A stretch of DNA of 64,000 nt. Origin: Aegilops tauschii subsp. strangulata. Taxonomy: Eukaryota > Streptophyta > Magnoliopsida > Poales > Poaceae. A program made the position numbers and the translations under genes. The notes under the pieces are model-generated. The model was not told the DNA's origin. It did not search any database and saw only the letters and a list, made by a program, of their open reading frames with translations. Positions 10,971 through 22,818 of the stretch are shown here, in pieces; the first letter of the stretch is position 1; every line of letters starts with the position of its first letter. Where the stretch lies: positions 571,370,880 through 571,434,879 of the forward strand of contig NC_053037.3 of NCBI RefSeq assembly GCF_002575655.3, in the 5' to 3' direction.

Positions 10971-12522
10971 TGCTACCTCTTGAGCACTGCGTTGGTTTTC
11001 CCTTGAAGAGGAAAGGGTGATGTAGTAAAGTAGCGTAAGTATTTCCCTCACTTTTGAGAACCAAGGTATCAATCCAGTAGGAGACCATGCTCAAGTCCCT
11101 CGTACCTACACAAACAAATAAGAACCTTGCAACCAATGCGATAAAAAGGTTGTCAATCCCTTCACGGCCACTTGCAAAAGTGAGATCTGATAGAGATGAT
11201 AAGATAATATTTTTGGTATTTTTATGCTAAAGACTAAAAAGTAAAGAAAGCAAAATATACGGTAATAGAAATTACGATAGATTAATATGATAGAGAATAG
11301 ACCGGGGGGCCATAGGTTTCACTAGTGGCTTCTCTCAAGAGCATAAGTATTACGGTGGGTGAACGAATTACTGTCGAGCAATTGATAAAATTGAGCATAG
11401 TTATGAGAATATCTAGGTATGATCATGTATATAGGCATCACGTCCGCGACAAGTAGACCGACTCCTGCCTGCATCTACTACTATTATTGCACACATCGAC
11501 CGCTATCCAGCATGCATCTAGAGTATTAAGTTCATAAGAACAGAGTAACGCATTAGGCAAGATGACATGATGTAGAGGGATAAACTCATGAAATATGATA
11601 TAAACCCCATCTTTGTATCCTCGATGGCAACAAAATACATGTCGTTTCCCCTTCTGTCACTGGGATCGAGCACCGCAAGATTGAACCCAAAGCTAAGCAC
11701 TTCTCCCATTGCAAGAAAGATCAATCTAGTAGGCCAAACCAAACTGATAATTCAAAGAGACTTGCTAAGATAACCAATCATACATAAAAGAATTCAGAGG
11801 AGATTCAAATATTGTTCATAGATAATCTTGATCATAAACCTACAATTCATCGGATCTCGACAAACACACCGCAAAATAAGAGTACATCAAATAGATCTCC
11901 AAGAGAATCGAGGAGAACTTTCTATTGAGATCCAAAGAGAGAGAAGAAGCCATCTAGCTAATAACTATGGACCCGAAGGTCTGAGGTAAACTACTCACAC
12001 ATCATCGGAGAGGCTATGGTGTTGATGTAGTAGCCCTCTGTGATCAATGCCCCCTCCGGCGGAGCGCCGGAAAAGGCCCCAAGATGGGATCTCACGGGTA
12101 CAGGGAGTTGCGTCGGTGGAAATAGGGTTTCGGCTCCTTTTCTGATGTTTCCAGGGTATATTAGTATATATAGGCGAAAGAGGTCGGTCAGGAGATCTAC
12201 GAGGGGCCCACGAGGGTGGGGGCGCACCCAGGGGGCAGGCGCGCCTCCCTGCCTCGTGGCCTCCTCGTTGATTGCTTGACGTCCACTCCAAGTCCTCTGG
12301 ATCATGTTTTTTCCAAAAATCACGTTCCCGAAGGTTTCCTTCCGTTTGGACTCCGTTTGATATTCCTTTCCTTCGAAACACTGAAATAGGCTTGGGCCTC
12401 CGGTTAATAGGTTAGTCCCAAAAATAATATAAAAGTGTATAATAAAGCCCATTAAACATCCAAAACAGAATATATAATAGGATGGAACAATCAAAAATTA
12501 TAGATACGTTGGAGACGTATCA
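10971..12522 (-). repeat. Inner element LTR, 3' copy (left side on the map)
   Basis: The LTR reads TGCTACCTCTTGAGCACTGC at the left and ATAGATACGTTGGAGACGTATCA at the right, so in its own direction it is TGATACGTCTCC...GAGGTAGCA. At 1,552 bases it retains about 110 bases (near 11882-11985) that the other copy lacks. It lacks a short AAAAAAACAGCAATTTGGG segment present in the other copy. Confidence 0.93.
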
Positions 12523-12545
12523 AGCATCCCCAAGCTTAATTCCTG
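12523..12545 (-). other. Inner element polypurine tract
   Basis: Read on the minus strand, GGAATTAAGCTTGGGGATGCT precedes the 3' LTR directly. The same tract is found before the outer 3' LTR at about 37609-37628. This is the expected plus-strand priming site. Confidence 0.7.
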
Positions 12546-15390
12546 CTCGTCCTCGAGTAGGTAAATGATAAAAACAGAATTTTTGATGTGTAATGCTACT
12601 TAGCATAATTTTCAATGTAATTCTCTTTATTTGTGGCATGAATATTCAGACCCAACAGATTCAAGATAAAAGTTTAATGTTGACATAAAAACCATAATAA
12701 TTCAAACATGCTAACCAAGCAATTATGTCTTATCAAAACAACATAGCCAAAGAAAGCTTATCCCTACAAAATCATATAGTTAGGCCATGCTTCATTTTCG
12801 TCACACAAAACATTCTCATCATGCATAACCCCGGTTTCTGCCAAGCAATTGGTTCATACTTTTTAACGCACTTCAGCCTTTTCAACCCTTACGCAATACA
12901 TGAGCGCAAGCCATGGATATAGCACTATGGGTGAAATAAAGTATAATGATGGGGGTTATGTGATAAGACAAAAAGGTAGAAAGTCTCACATTGACGCGGC
13001 TAATCAATGGGCTATGGACATGCCCATAAATTGATGTCAATGCGAGGAGTAGGGATTGCCATGCAACGGATGCACTAGAGCTATAAATATATGAAAGCTT
13101 AACAAAAGAAACTAAGTGGGTGTGCATCCAACTTGCTTGCTCAAGAAGACCTAGGGCATTTTGAGGAAGCCCATCATTGGAATATACAAGCCAAGTTTTA
13201 TAATGAAAAATTCCCACTAGTATATGAAAGTGACAACATAGGAGACTCTCTATCATGAAGATCATGGTGCTACTTTGAAGCACAAGTGTAGAAAAAGGAT
13301 AGTAACATTGTCCCTTCTCTCTTTTTCTCTCATTTTTTTTCTTTGGCCTTTTTTTCTTTGGCCTTTTTTTTATTTAGTCCGGAATCTCATCCCGACTTGT
13401 GGGGGAATCATAGTATCCATCATCCTTTCCTCACATGGGACAATGCTCTAATAATGATGATCATCACACTTTTATTTTCTTACAACTCAATACTTAGAAC
13501 AATATGACTCTATGTGAATGCCTCCGGCGGTGTACCGGGATATGCAATGAATCAAGAGTGACATGTATGAAAAATTATGAATGGTGGCGTTGCCACAAGT
13601 ACAATGTCAACTACATGATCATGCAAAGCAATATGACAATGATGGAGCGTGTCATAATAAACGGAACGGTGGAAAGTTGCATGGCAATATATCACGGAAT
13701 GGCTATGGAAATGCCATAATAGGTAGGTATGGTGGCTGTTTTGAGGAAGATATAAGGAGGTTTATGTGTAATAGACCGTATCATATCACGGGGTCTGGAT
13801 GCACCGGCGAAATTTGCACCAACTCTCAAGGTGAGAAAGGGCAATGCTAGGTACCGAGAGGCTAGCATATTGCGGAAAGGTAAGAGTGCGTATAATCCAT
13901 GGACTCACATTAGTCATAAAGAACTCATATACTTATTGCAAAAGTTTATTAGCCCTCGAAGCAAAGTACTACTATGCATGCCCCTAGGGGAAGGGTTGGT
14001 AGGAGTTAACCATCGCGCGATCCCGACCTCCACACATAAGGAAAGCAATAAAAGAACATCTTATGCGTCAAATTTGTCACACAACTTTTACCATACGTGC
14101 ATGCTACGGGACTTGCCAACCTTGACACAAGTATTTCTCAATTTCACAATTACTCAACTAGCACATTCTAATATTACCACCTTTATATCTCAAAACACTT
14201 ATGAAGTATCAACTCCTCATGATATTCAATGAACTCAATATGGAGGTGTTTATTGTATCCATCTTGGATGCCTATTATATTAGGACTAATTTCATGATTA
14301 AATCAAATTGCCATGCTGTTTAAGACTCTCAAAATAATATAAGTGAAGCATGAGAGATCAATAATTTCTTTAAAATAAAACCACCACCGTGCTCTAAAAC
14401 ATATAAGTGAAGCACTAGAGCAAAAACTATATAGCTCAAAATATATAAGTGAAGCACATAGAGTATTCTAATAAATTTTGAATCATGTGTGTCTCTCTCG
14501 AAAGGTGTGTACAGCAAGGATGATTGTGGTAAACTAAAAAGCAAGGACTCAAATCATACAAGACGCTCCAAGAAAAACACATATCATGTGGTGAATAAAA
14601 ATATAGCCCTAAGTAAAGTTACCGATAGACGAAGACGAAAGAGGGGATGCCTTCGGGGGCATCCCCAAGCTTAAGCTTTTGGTTGTCCTTGAATTTTACC
14701 TTGGGGTCCCTTGGGCATCCCCAAGCTTAGGCTCTTGCCACTCCTTGTTCGATAATCCATCAAATCTTTACCCAAAACTTGAAAACTTCACAACACAAAA
14801 CTCAACAGAAAATCTCATGAGCTCCGTTAGCGAAATAAAACAAACCACCACTTTAAGGTACTGTAATGAAATCATTCTTTATTTATATTGGTGTTAAACC
14901 TACTGTATTCCAACTTATCTATGGTTTATAAGCTCTTTTATTAGCCATAGATTCATCAAAATAAGCAAACAACACACGAAAAACAGAATCTGTCAAAAAC
15001 CGAACAGTCTGTAGTAATCTGTGTCTAACGCAAACTTATGGAACCTAAAAAATTCTGATAAATTAGGAAGTCCTACATAATTTGTTTATTAATCTTCGAC
15101 AAAAAGAATCAATTGAAAATCACGTTTATGTGATTTATGAAAACTAATCTCGTGCACGCAAAAGTTTCTGTTTTTCAGCAAGATCAAATTAACTAACACC
15201 GTATGTTATCTTAAAGGTTTTACTTGGCACAAACACTAATTAAAACACAAAACCACATCTAACCAGAGGCTACATGAAATATTTATTACTAAACAGAACC
15301 AAAAAGCAAGAAACAAAAATAAAATTGGGTTGCCTCCCAACAAGCACTATCGTTTAACGCCCCTAGCTAGGCTTAAAAGCGAGGATAGAT
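12546..15390 (-). other. Inner element non-coding 3' region
   Basis: About 2.85 kb lie between the protease ORF and the 3' LTR without coding similarity. Read on the minus strand it includes a purine tract (opposite the T-rich stretch at 13318-13372) and repeated GCTTCACTTATAT motifs (14340-14470). It matches, in inverted order, the 3' region of the outer element at 34700-37620. Short open frames here are not conserved between the two copies. Confidence 0.75.
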
Positions 15391-16536
15391 CTAAGTAATG
15401 CCATCTTTGGTAGGCAATCCATAAGTGGCTCTCATAATAGATTCATAAGGTAATTTAATCTTCTTTCTAGGGAAGTCTTCCATGCCTTTCCTTAACGGAA
15501 ATTGGAATCTAATATTCCCTTCCTTCATATCAATGATTGCACCAATCGTTCTAAGAAAAGGTCTACCAAGAATAATAGGACATGAAGGATTGCAATCTAT
15601 ATCAAGAACAATGAAATCTATGGGCACATAGTTCCTATTTGCAACAATAAGAACATCATTAATTATTCCCATAGGTTTCTTGATAGTGGAATCCGCAAGA
15701 TGCAAGTTTAAAGAACAATCATCAAATTCACGGAAACCTAGTAAATCACACAAAGTTTTTGGAATTGTGGAAACACTAGCACCCAAATCACACAAAGCAT
15801 AGCATTCATGATCCTTAACTTTAATTTGAATTGTAGGTTCCCACTCATCATACAATTTTCTAGGGATAGAAACTTCCAACTCAAGTTTTTCTTCATAAGA
15901 TTGCATCAAAGCATCAACAATATGTTTAGTAAAGGCTTTATTTTGACTATAAGCATGAGGAGAATTTAGCATGGATTGCAACAAGGAAATACAATCTATT
16001 AAAGAGAAATTATCATAGTTAAATTTCTTGAAATCCAAAATAGTGGGTTCATTGCTATCTAAAGTTTTAACCTCTTCAATCCCACTTTTACCAAATTTTG
16101 CATCAAGATCTAAAAACTCCGAATTATTGCGACGCCTTTTAACTAAAGTTGACTCATCTCCAGTCCCATAATTATCAAGATTCATATTGAAAAACAAAGA
16201 TTTAATAGGAGACACATCAATAACTTTTAGATCTTCATCTTTATTCTCATAAAAAAATTCCGGTTTAGCGACCATCTTATTAACTAAGGTGGCCTGCTTA
16301 TCCGAAATTTCAGCTATTAATTTTTCATGATGAGCAATCTGAGATTTCAAACCCTAGAATTCCTTAGACATATCATCAAGATCTTTATTCATGTACTCCA
16401 TAAAGCCTTTTTGTTCCTTAAGCTCGTTTCTAAATAAATTATTATGCTCAAATTGTAAAGTCATAAAACTTCTGTCGTTGCTTTCAATCTCTTCCAACCT
16501 TTTAAGGTGAAGATCACCAAATCTAGGTAGGGCCAT
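15391..16536 (-). pseudogene. Inner element gag (C-terminal part) and aspartic protease
   Basis: The frame starts MALPRFGDLHLKRLEEIESN at 16536 and runs leftward to a stop at 15391, with one TAG near 16351-16353 after DMSKEF. The first 150 or so residues are charged and coiled-coil-like, as in Gag. Near residue 255 is ALCDLGASVSTIPKTL, a retroviral-type aspartic protease active site (DLGAS, here with L for T). It is followed by PIDFIVLDID and ILGRPFLRTIGAIID, the flap and hydrophobic GRPF segments of Ty3/gypsy proteases. The product would process Gag within the particle. The frame ends in IMRATYGLPTKDGIT with no RT after it. Only about 170 bases separate it from the primer site, so the N-terminal Gag is probably missing. 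Identification of the protease is firm. Confidence 0.85.
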
Positions 16537-16708
16537 AAGGGAAACAAGCAACAAGAGGCAAGCAAAAAGAGGCGAACGAAAAAGAGGGCGAATAAAATGG
16601 CAAGGGTGAAGTGGGGGAGAGGAAAACGAGAGGCAAATGGCAAATACTGTAATGCGAGGGATAAGAGTTTGTGATGGGTACTTGGTATGTCTTGACTTGT
16701 GCGTAGAC

Positions 16709-16726
16709 TCCCCGGCAACGGCGCCA
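16709..16726 (-). other. Inner element primer binding site
   Basis: Read on the minus strand, TGGCGCCGTTGCCGGGGA begins 11 bases after the LTR end. It fits a site complementary to plant tRNA-Asp, as in Athila-type elements. Confidence 0.8.
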
Positions 16727-16737
16727 GAAATCCTTCT

Positions 16738-18215
16738 TGCTACCTCTTGAGCACTGCGTTGCTTTTCCCTTGAAGAGGAAAGTGTGATGCAGTAAAGTAG
16801 CGTAAGTATTTCCCTCAGTTTTGAGAACCAAGCTATCAATCCAGTAGGAGACCATGCTCAAGTCCCTCGTACCTACACAAACAAATAAGAACCATGCAAC
16901 CAACGCGATAAAGGGGTTGTCAATCCCTTCATGGCCACTTGCAAAAGTGAGATCTGATAGAGATGATAAGATAATATTTTTGGTATTTTTATGATAAAGA
17001 CTAAAAAGTAAAGAAATCAAAAAAAACGGTAATAGAAATAACGATAGATTAATATGATAGAGAATAGACCTGGGGGCCATAGGTTTCACTAGTGGCTTCT
17101 CTCAAGAGCATAAGTATTACGGTGGGTGAACGAATTACTGTCGAGCAATTGATAGAATAGAGCATAGTTATGAGAATATCTAGGTATGATCATGTATATA
17201 GGCATCACGTCCGTGACAAGTAGACCGACTCCTGCCTGCATCTACTACTATTACTCCACACATCGACCGCTATCCAGCATGCATCTAGAGTATTAAGTTC
17301 ATAAGAACAGAGTAACGCATTGGGCAAGATGACATGATGTAGAGGGATAAACTCATGCAATATGATATAAACCCCATCTTTTTATCCTCGATGGAAACAA
17401 TACAATACGTGTCGTTTCCCGTTCTGTCACTGGGATCGAGCACCGCAAGATTGAACCCAAAGCTAAGCACTTCTCCCATTGCAAGAAAGATCAATCTAGT
17501 AGGCCAAACCAAACTGATAATTCGAAGAGACTTGCAAAGATAACCAATCATACATAAAAGAATTCAGAGGAGATTCAAATATTGTTCATAGATAATCTTG
17601 ATCATAAACCCACAATTCATCGGATCTCGACAAACACACCGCAAAATAAGATCTGAGGTAAACTACTCACACATCATCGGAGAGGCTATGGTGTTGATGT
17701 AGAAGCCCTCCGTTATCAATGCCCCCTCCGGCAGAGCGCCGGAAAAGGCCCTAAGATGGGATCTCACGGGTACATGGAGTTGCGGCGGTGGAAATAGGGT
17801 TTCGCCTCCTTTTCTGATGTTTCCGGGGTATATGAGTATATATAGGCGAAAGAGCTCAGTCAGGAGAGCTACAAGGGGCCCACGAGGGTGGGGGGCGCGC
17901 CCAAGGGGGCAGGCGCGCCTCCCTGCCTCGTGGCCTCCTCGTTGATTGCTTGACGTCCACTCCAAGTCCTCTGGATCACGTTTGTTCCGAAAATCACATT
18001 CCCGAAGGTTTCATTCCGTTTGGACTCAATTTGATATTCCTTTCCTTCGAAACACTGAAATAGGCAAAAAAATAGCAATTTGGGCTGGGCCTCCGGTTAA
18101 TAGGTTAGTCCTAAAAATAATATAAAAGTGTATAATAAAGCCCATTAAACAAACAAAACAGAATATATAATAGCATGGAACAATCAAAACTTATAGATAC
18201 GTTGGAGACGTATCA
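16738..18215 (-). repeat. Inner element LTR, 5' copy (right side on the map)
   Basis: It has the same ends as the copy at 10971. At 1,478 bases it lacks about 110 bases near 17650 relative to its partner, through a clean join between GCAAAATAAG and ATCTGAGG. A TATATATA stretch near 17838 (minus strand) is a plausible core promoter. Confidence 0.93.
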
Positions 18216-18220
18216 GTTAG

Positions 18221-19368
18221 TTGGAGCTCTACTTCGGGTGCAAGGAAGCTTATATCCGGAAAAAATCGTGTTAAATCTCAGCGCAATCGGAGTTACGGAT
18301 CTCTCGGAATATAAGAAACGGTTTTCGGCCAGATCAGGGGAACGCGAAACAGACGAGAACAGAGAGGGAGATCCAATCTCGGAGGGGCTCCCGCCCCTCC
18401 GCCTCCATGGAGACCAAGGACCAGATGGGGAACCCTCCTCCCATCTAGGGGGAGGCCAAGGAAGAAGAAGAAGGAGGGGGTCTCTCTCCCCCTCTCTCCC
18501 GGTGGCGCCGGAGTGCTGCCGGGGCTAGGATCGTGACGGTGATCTACATGAACAATCTTGCTACCGTCAACACCAACTCTCTCCCCTCTATGTAGCGGTG
18601 TAACACCCCTCTCCCCGCTGTAATCTCTACTTAAACATTGTGCTCAACTCCATATATTATTTCCCAATGATCTATGGTTATCCTATGATGTTTGAGTTGA
18701 TCCGTTTTGTCCTATGGGTTAATCATGATCTTGGTTGGTATAATTGTATATTTTATTTATGGTGTTGTCCTACGGTGCCCTCCGTTCTCGCACAAACGTG
18801 AGGGGGGCCCGCTGTAGGGTGTTGCAATACGTTGATGATTCGCTTATGGTGAGTTGCGAGAGTGACAGAAGCTTAAACCCAAGTAGGTGGGTTGTTGCGT
18901 ATGGGACTAAAGAGAGCTTGATACTTAATGCTAAGGTTGGGTTTCACGACCTTAATTATCTTTAGTAGTTGCGGATGCTTGCTAGGGGTCCAATCATAAG
19001 TGCATATGATCCAAGTAGAGAAAGTAAGTTAGCTCATGCCTCTCCCTCATATAAAATTGCAAGAATGATTACCGGTACTTGTTATCGATTACCTAGGGAC
19101 AAATGACTTTCTTGTTGACAAAAGCTATCCACTTTTATTATCTTGCAATTTATTTGTAATTTTATTCTCGCAAAGTACTCGTAGTTTTATTCTCGCAAAA
19201 TAGTTTGATCCTTGTTTAGGTAAAGCAAACATCAAGTCTGCGCAGAGTTGTATCGGTGGTCGATAGAACTTGAGGGAATATTTGTTCTGCCTTTAGCTCC
19301 TCGTTGGGTTCGACACTCTTATTTATCAAAGAAGGTTACAAACGATCAAATATACTTTTGGGTTATCA
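18221..19368 (+). repeat. Outer element 5' LTR, second segment
   Basis: This resumes at TTGGAGCTCTACTTCGGG after the inner element and ends GGGTTATCA just before the primer site. The 3' LTR shows the same sequence uninterrupted at 37967. It includes the CTCTCCCCCTCTC and GTGCCCTCCGTTCTCGC stretches also seen at 38240 and 38538. Confidence 0.92.
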
Positions 19369-19379
19369 AGACCTTTTTC

Positions 19380-19397
19380 TGGCGCCGTTGCCGGGGA
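19380..19397 (+). other. Outer element primer binding site
   Basis: TGGCGCCGTTGCCGGGGA lies 11 bases after the LTR end. It is identical to the inner element's site and fits tRNA-Asp. Confidence 0.85.
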
Positions 19398-19498
19398 GTT
19401 ATAGCGTGGGGTGAATATTCTCGTGTGTGCTTGTTTGCTTTATCACCAACTAGTTTTTATTTCCCGTTCTAAGTTGTTCTCTATGTTTAGTTATAGAT

Positions 19499-19964
19499 AT
19501 GGAACACGAAACACCAAAAAAATTAGTTGTACCTGCTACTCATGGAGATGGGGAACCTCTTAAAAGCCTCGATGCTCATTATGTGAAAAATATTATGCAC
19601 TACTTTGATAATCCTGAGAAAACCCCATTCAACTTGATAATTGGAATAAAGTTGGATCAACATGAATACTTTAGGGACTATTGCTTGACACAAAAAGGGA
19701 AACTTTTATGGGATCAAATTTATATGTTACATTGGTATGCTCAGGATTTATGCTTAAGATATTATTTTACTTGTTGCTCTACAATGAATGCTCCACATCT
19801 TCCCTTTCCATGCAAATTTAATGATAATGAAACCTTAGCTTCTTATGCTAATGATATATATGATTACTACGATGTGCAACGAATTGAAGAATTTGTTGCT
19901 TTTAAGGGTGCTTATGAAATTGAATCTTTATTTGAAAAGTATGAAGCTTTAGATGATGATGTTT
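19499..19964 (+). pseudogene. Outer element ORF, N-terminal part (split by gypsy insertion)
   Basis: The ATG lies about 100 bases after the primer site and opens MEHETPKKLVVPATHGDGE. The 155 codons are open up to the insertion point. The frame continues after the gypsy element at 33760 once one copy of the TGTTT target repeat is removed, giving a single frame of 414 codons with two stops. I recognise no enzyme motif. The protein is rich in aromatic and acidic residues (YFDNPEKTPFNLI, YCLTQKGKLLWDQIYMLHWY). It occupies the gag position of a non-autonomous element, so a Gag-like or accessory role is a guess from position only. A second copy of this part lies at 30509. Confidence 0.7.
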
Positions 19965-22713
19965 TGTAACATCCCAATTTTCAATTTGGATGTTAATCAT
20001 TAGGTCATCATATGCATCCATGATTCTTGCATTTTTGAATTGGTTTTATTTGGACATTTTGATCCTAGAGACCTTAAGTAACTCAAGGAACAATTGAGAT
20101 AGTTGGAGGTTTTCATAAAATTCCAATTTTGAATTCTCAAATTGGTAAACTGGATCAAGGTGATTTTTATTCGAAATTATTTTTGCAATTATTTCAAAGA
20201 AAATAAAATAATGAGAGAAGATAATATGACTTCTTCAAAACAGCAAGGAAATAATGGAAATTTAATTTTGAATCAAAATATTTATTTTATTTGAATTTTA
20301 TTTGAGATTTTATTCAGTTAAATTAGGGAAAATTGCATTTTTAAAAATTTGCATTTTAGCCCAGAAAAATGTTCATGTTGTCCTAAATATTAGGGGAGGA
20401 CCCTGAAAATTATGTTTGGGATTTTAGGATTTTTATTTATTTTTATTCTTGGATTTTTTTCTTTTCCAGCGAATTTTTTTAAAGTTCCTGGGCCACGGCC
20501 CAGCTCGCAACCGCCACCGCCGCCGTCCCCGAGCCGGACTCCAGCAGGAGTCCGAGCCGCCGCCGCCCCGGTCGTCCCCTGCCCAAAGTCGCCTCGCCCC
20601 TAGTCTTTATAAGCCGAAGCCGCCACCCCTCCCCACCTCGACCCAAGCCACCGCTGCCGCCTGCATCGCCTACGCCGCCGCCGCTCGTCTGCGCCGCCGC
20701 CGCAACGGCACCCCGTCGCCGCCGCTGCTGTACTGCGCCGCGCCGCCGGCGCTAGCTGACGCTGCCGCCGATGCCGGACCTCGCCGGAGCCGCCGCCCGC
20801 CTCGCCCGACGCCGCTGTTGACCGATCCATCGCCGCCGCCGAACCGATATAAACCGAACCCGGTTTTTCTCGGTTTAGTTCGGTCTTTTAGTTTCATTTA
20901 TTAGGATAGATCGGTTATTTTTTATTTTTTTGGTTAAATAGCAAACGTTCACCCGATTTGTTCTGTTAGCGAACGAATTCGTTCGTTAGTCTGTGTTAGC
21001 GGACGTTCGTCCGATAGATTTTTCTTTTTCTGTTTATTTTCGGCCAGGGATGTATCCAAGAATAGTTTTCTTATAGATTAGTCCCTGATCTTCAAACCCT
21101 CACTACATTTTGCTCGTTTATCCTAATCTAGTGAAACCGACGCCAAAGTCCTCGTCTTGTTCCCCTCTGTTCAGATGAAAAAACTTGAATATGATTTTGA
21201 AAATTTAAACTTTGGTTTCAAGCAGATTTGAACTCGAACTTCTTTTGATCGTAGTTTGTGTTTCGTAGCTCCGATTCGATTGATACTTTTTGCATATCGA
21301 AGCTCTTCACTTGAACTTTCTGTTTAGATCTTTTCTTTTGGTTTTACCCTTGCATCTTATGCTTGAGTGCTTATGTATGCTATTGTTTGTTCATGATAGA
21401 GTTTCTGGAGTGCGAGGCTTGCTACTACGGATCTCTAGGGTTTTCTGATCGTCAGCAAGGCAAGTAACACTTTGATCATATCCTCTTATTTACCCAGTTT
21501 TTATGCATTAGTTCAACCCTGAAACATTGCATGGGTAGGATTTGATAACATGTGGGTACTGGAAGTTATTGATGAGGTAGGAACCTATTGTCTTATTTTC
21601 AAACCCCGGCTGTTACTTCGTTATGATTGCACTACTTTGCTATTCTAGTAGAGGTGGATTGGTTTGTGAGATTCATGAAAGATGTGAGAGTTATTATTAA
21701 TTAAGGGAAACTTAAGGTGGCTACTTTAATAAACATTTGGGTGGATTAGTTGTGGGCACCTAGGGATATACCAGTGTTGTCCTAGGAGATCTCGGGGAAC
21801 CCGTGTGATCATAAGGTTATTCATGCTAGAAACTTCCGTGTGCAGCCACAAGCCATTATGGGCTCTGGCATAGTTGAGTAAGTTGTGGGAATCCTTTCCA
21901 TGATGGGCTAGCAGATGTAGGGGATTGTAGGTGTACCGGCCTATCTATCGGTTAAGGGGACCTCTTTGGAAAGACTGTGTCTCGGTCATCCGTTTCTCAA
22001 ACATCATGTAGTGCGAGAAATACAACGGAGGAGATTGAGTCTTGTGGGGAAAAGTGCGCAAACCTCTGCAGAGTGTATAAACTAATCATGGTTAGTCGTG
22101 TCCCCGGTTATGGACATCTTGAGTATCTGGTACTTGAATTATTGATTTTATCTCATCACTCTATTTAAATAATTGTTGGGCTATTAACAATTTGGTAATT
22201 TTGGGATTGAGTTGGGGGTACCTTCTCAATAACTTCAACAAACTTTGTAGTTAATTAAAATATATTCCTTTGTTGTAGGGAAAAACTAGCTTTATGCAAA
22301 TGATAAACATAGAGCCTCCACCAGCCATATATGCATGTAGTGATAGCTGTTATTTTGTTCATTTCTCTTTAGTGTTATCTTGCCAGCATATTCCATGTGC
22401 TGACCTACACGGCTGCAACGTATCATGTTGCAGAATGTTCAGACGAAGAGTGAGGTGCGCTAGGTCGTTGTCGTGCACTAAGTATTGCCGTGGAGTTGGA
22501 TGGACTCATTTATCTTCGATGCTTCCATAGTTATCTTATTTTAGATGGCCTTCAGCCATATTATTGTATTAAGTACTCTTTTTGAGACACTCGATGTAAT
22601 AAGTGTGTAACTGAACTCTGTTATAAATCCTCGAGTACTGTGTGTGTCGGCAATACCAATCCAGGGATGACACTTAAGCACAGAGACTTGACTGTCTGAG
22701 GTCGGGTTGTACA
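19965..22713 (+). repeat. Tekay-like gypsy 5' LTR
   Basis: The LTR starts TGTAACATCCC and ends GGTCGGGTTGTACA. A TATA-like CTTTATAAGCC at 20605 would place transcription start about 650 bases in, leaving roughly 2 kb of transcribed leader. The GC-rich part at 20500-20850 yields proline/alanine-rich chance frames. Confidence 0.92.
20605..20615 (+). promoter_or_regulatory. TATA-like core promoter in the gypsy LTR
   Basis: CTTTATAAGCC is kept in the copy at 30974 (CCTTATAAGCC near 31637) and has the expected GC-rich downstream leader. The truncated LTR at 29393 breaks exactly here. Confidence 0.45.
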
Positions 22714-22716
22714 AGT

Positions 22717-22728
22717 TGGTATTAGAGC
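22717..22728 (+). other. Tekay-like gypsy primer binding site
   Basis: TGGTATTAGAGC lies three bases after the LTR. It resembles the initiator-methionine tRNA site TGGTATCAGAGC. Confidence 0.75.
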
Positions 22729-22818
22729 ACACGCTGACTGTAGGGCGTGACCACTAGGACAAGCCACATGATACTCTTCTCTACTCATTTCTGACTCTTC
22801 TCCATTTACACTCTATAG

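Larger units (their letters stand above)
10971..18215 (-). mobile_element. Inner Athila-like LTR retrotransposon, complete with both LTRs
   Basis: Two LTRs (10971-12522 and 16738-18215) flank a 4.2-kb body in minus orientation. The target repeat is GTCGG on the left (10966-10970) and GTTAG on the right (18216-18220). They differ by the two changes expected from CpG decay, and the uninterrupted site is visible at 37962-37966 in the outer 3' LTR. The body has a primer site, a gag-protease reading frame and a long non-coding 3' region but no RT, RNase H or integrase. It is a non-autonomous member related to the outer element, which shares its 3' non-coding region. Confidence 0.93.

Noticed and set aside
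16523..17089. 188-codon minus-strand frame across the inner 5' LTR
   Set aside because: It crosses the LTR end and the primer site and is not kept in the other LTR copy. The gag-protease start at 16536 in another frame is better supported.
20449..20904. Proline-rich protein gene near 20.5 kb, and its likes at 6.8 kb, 31.5 kb and 63.4 kb
   Set aside because: All lie in GC-rich parts of LTRs. The frames are not kept between LTR copies.
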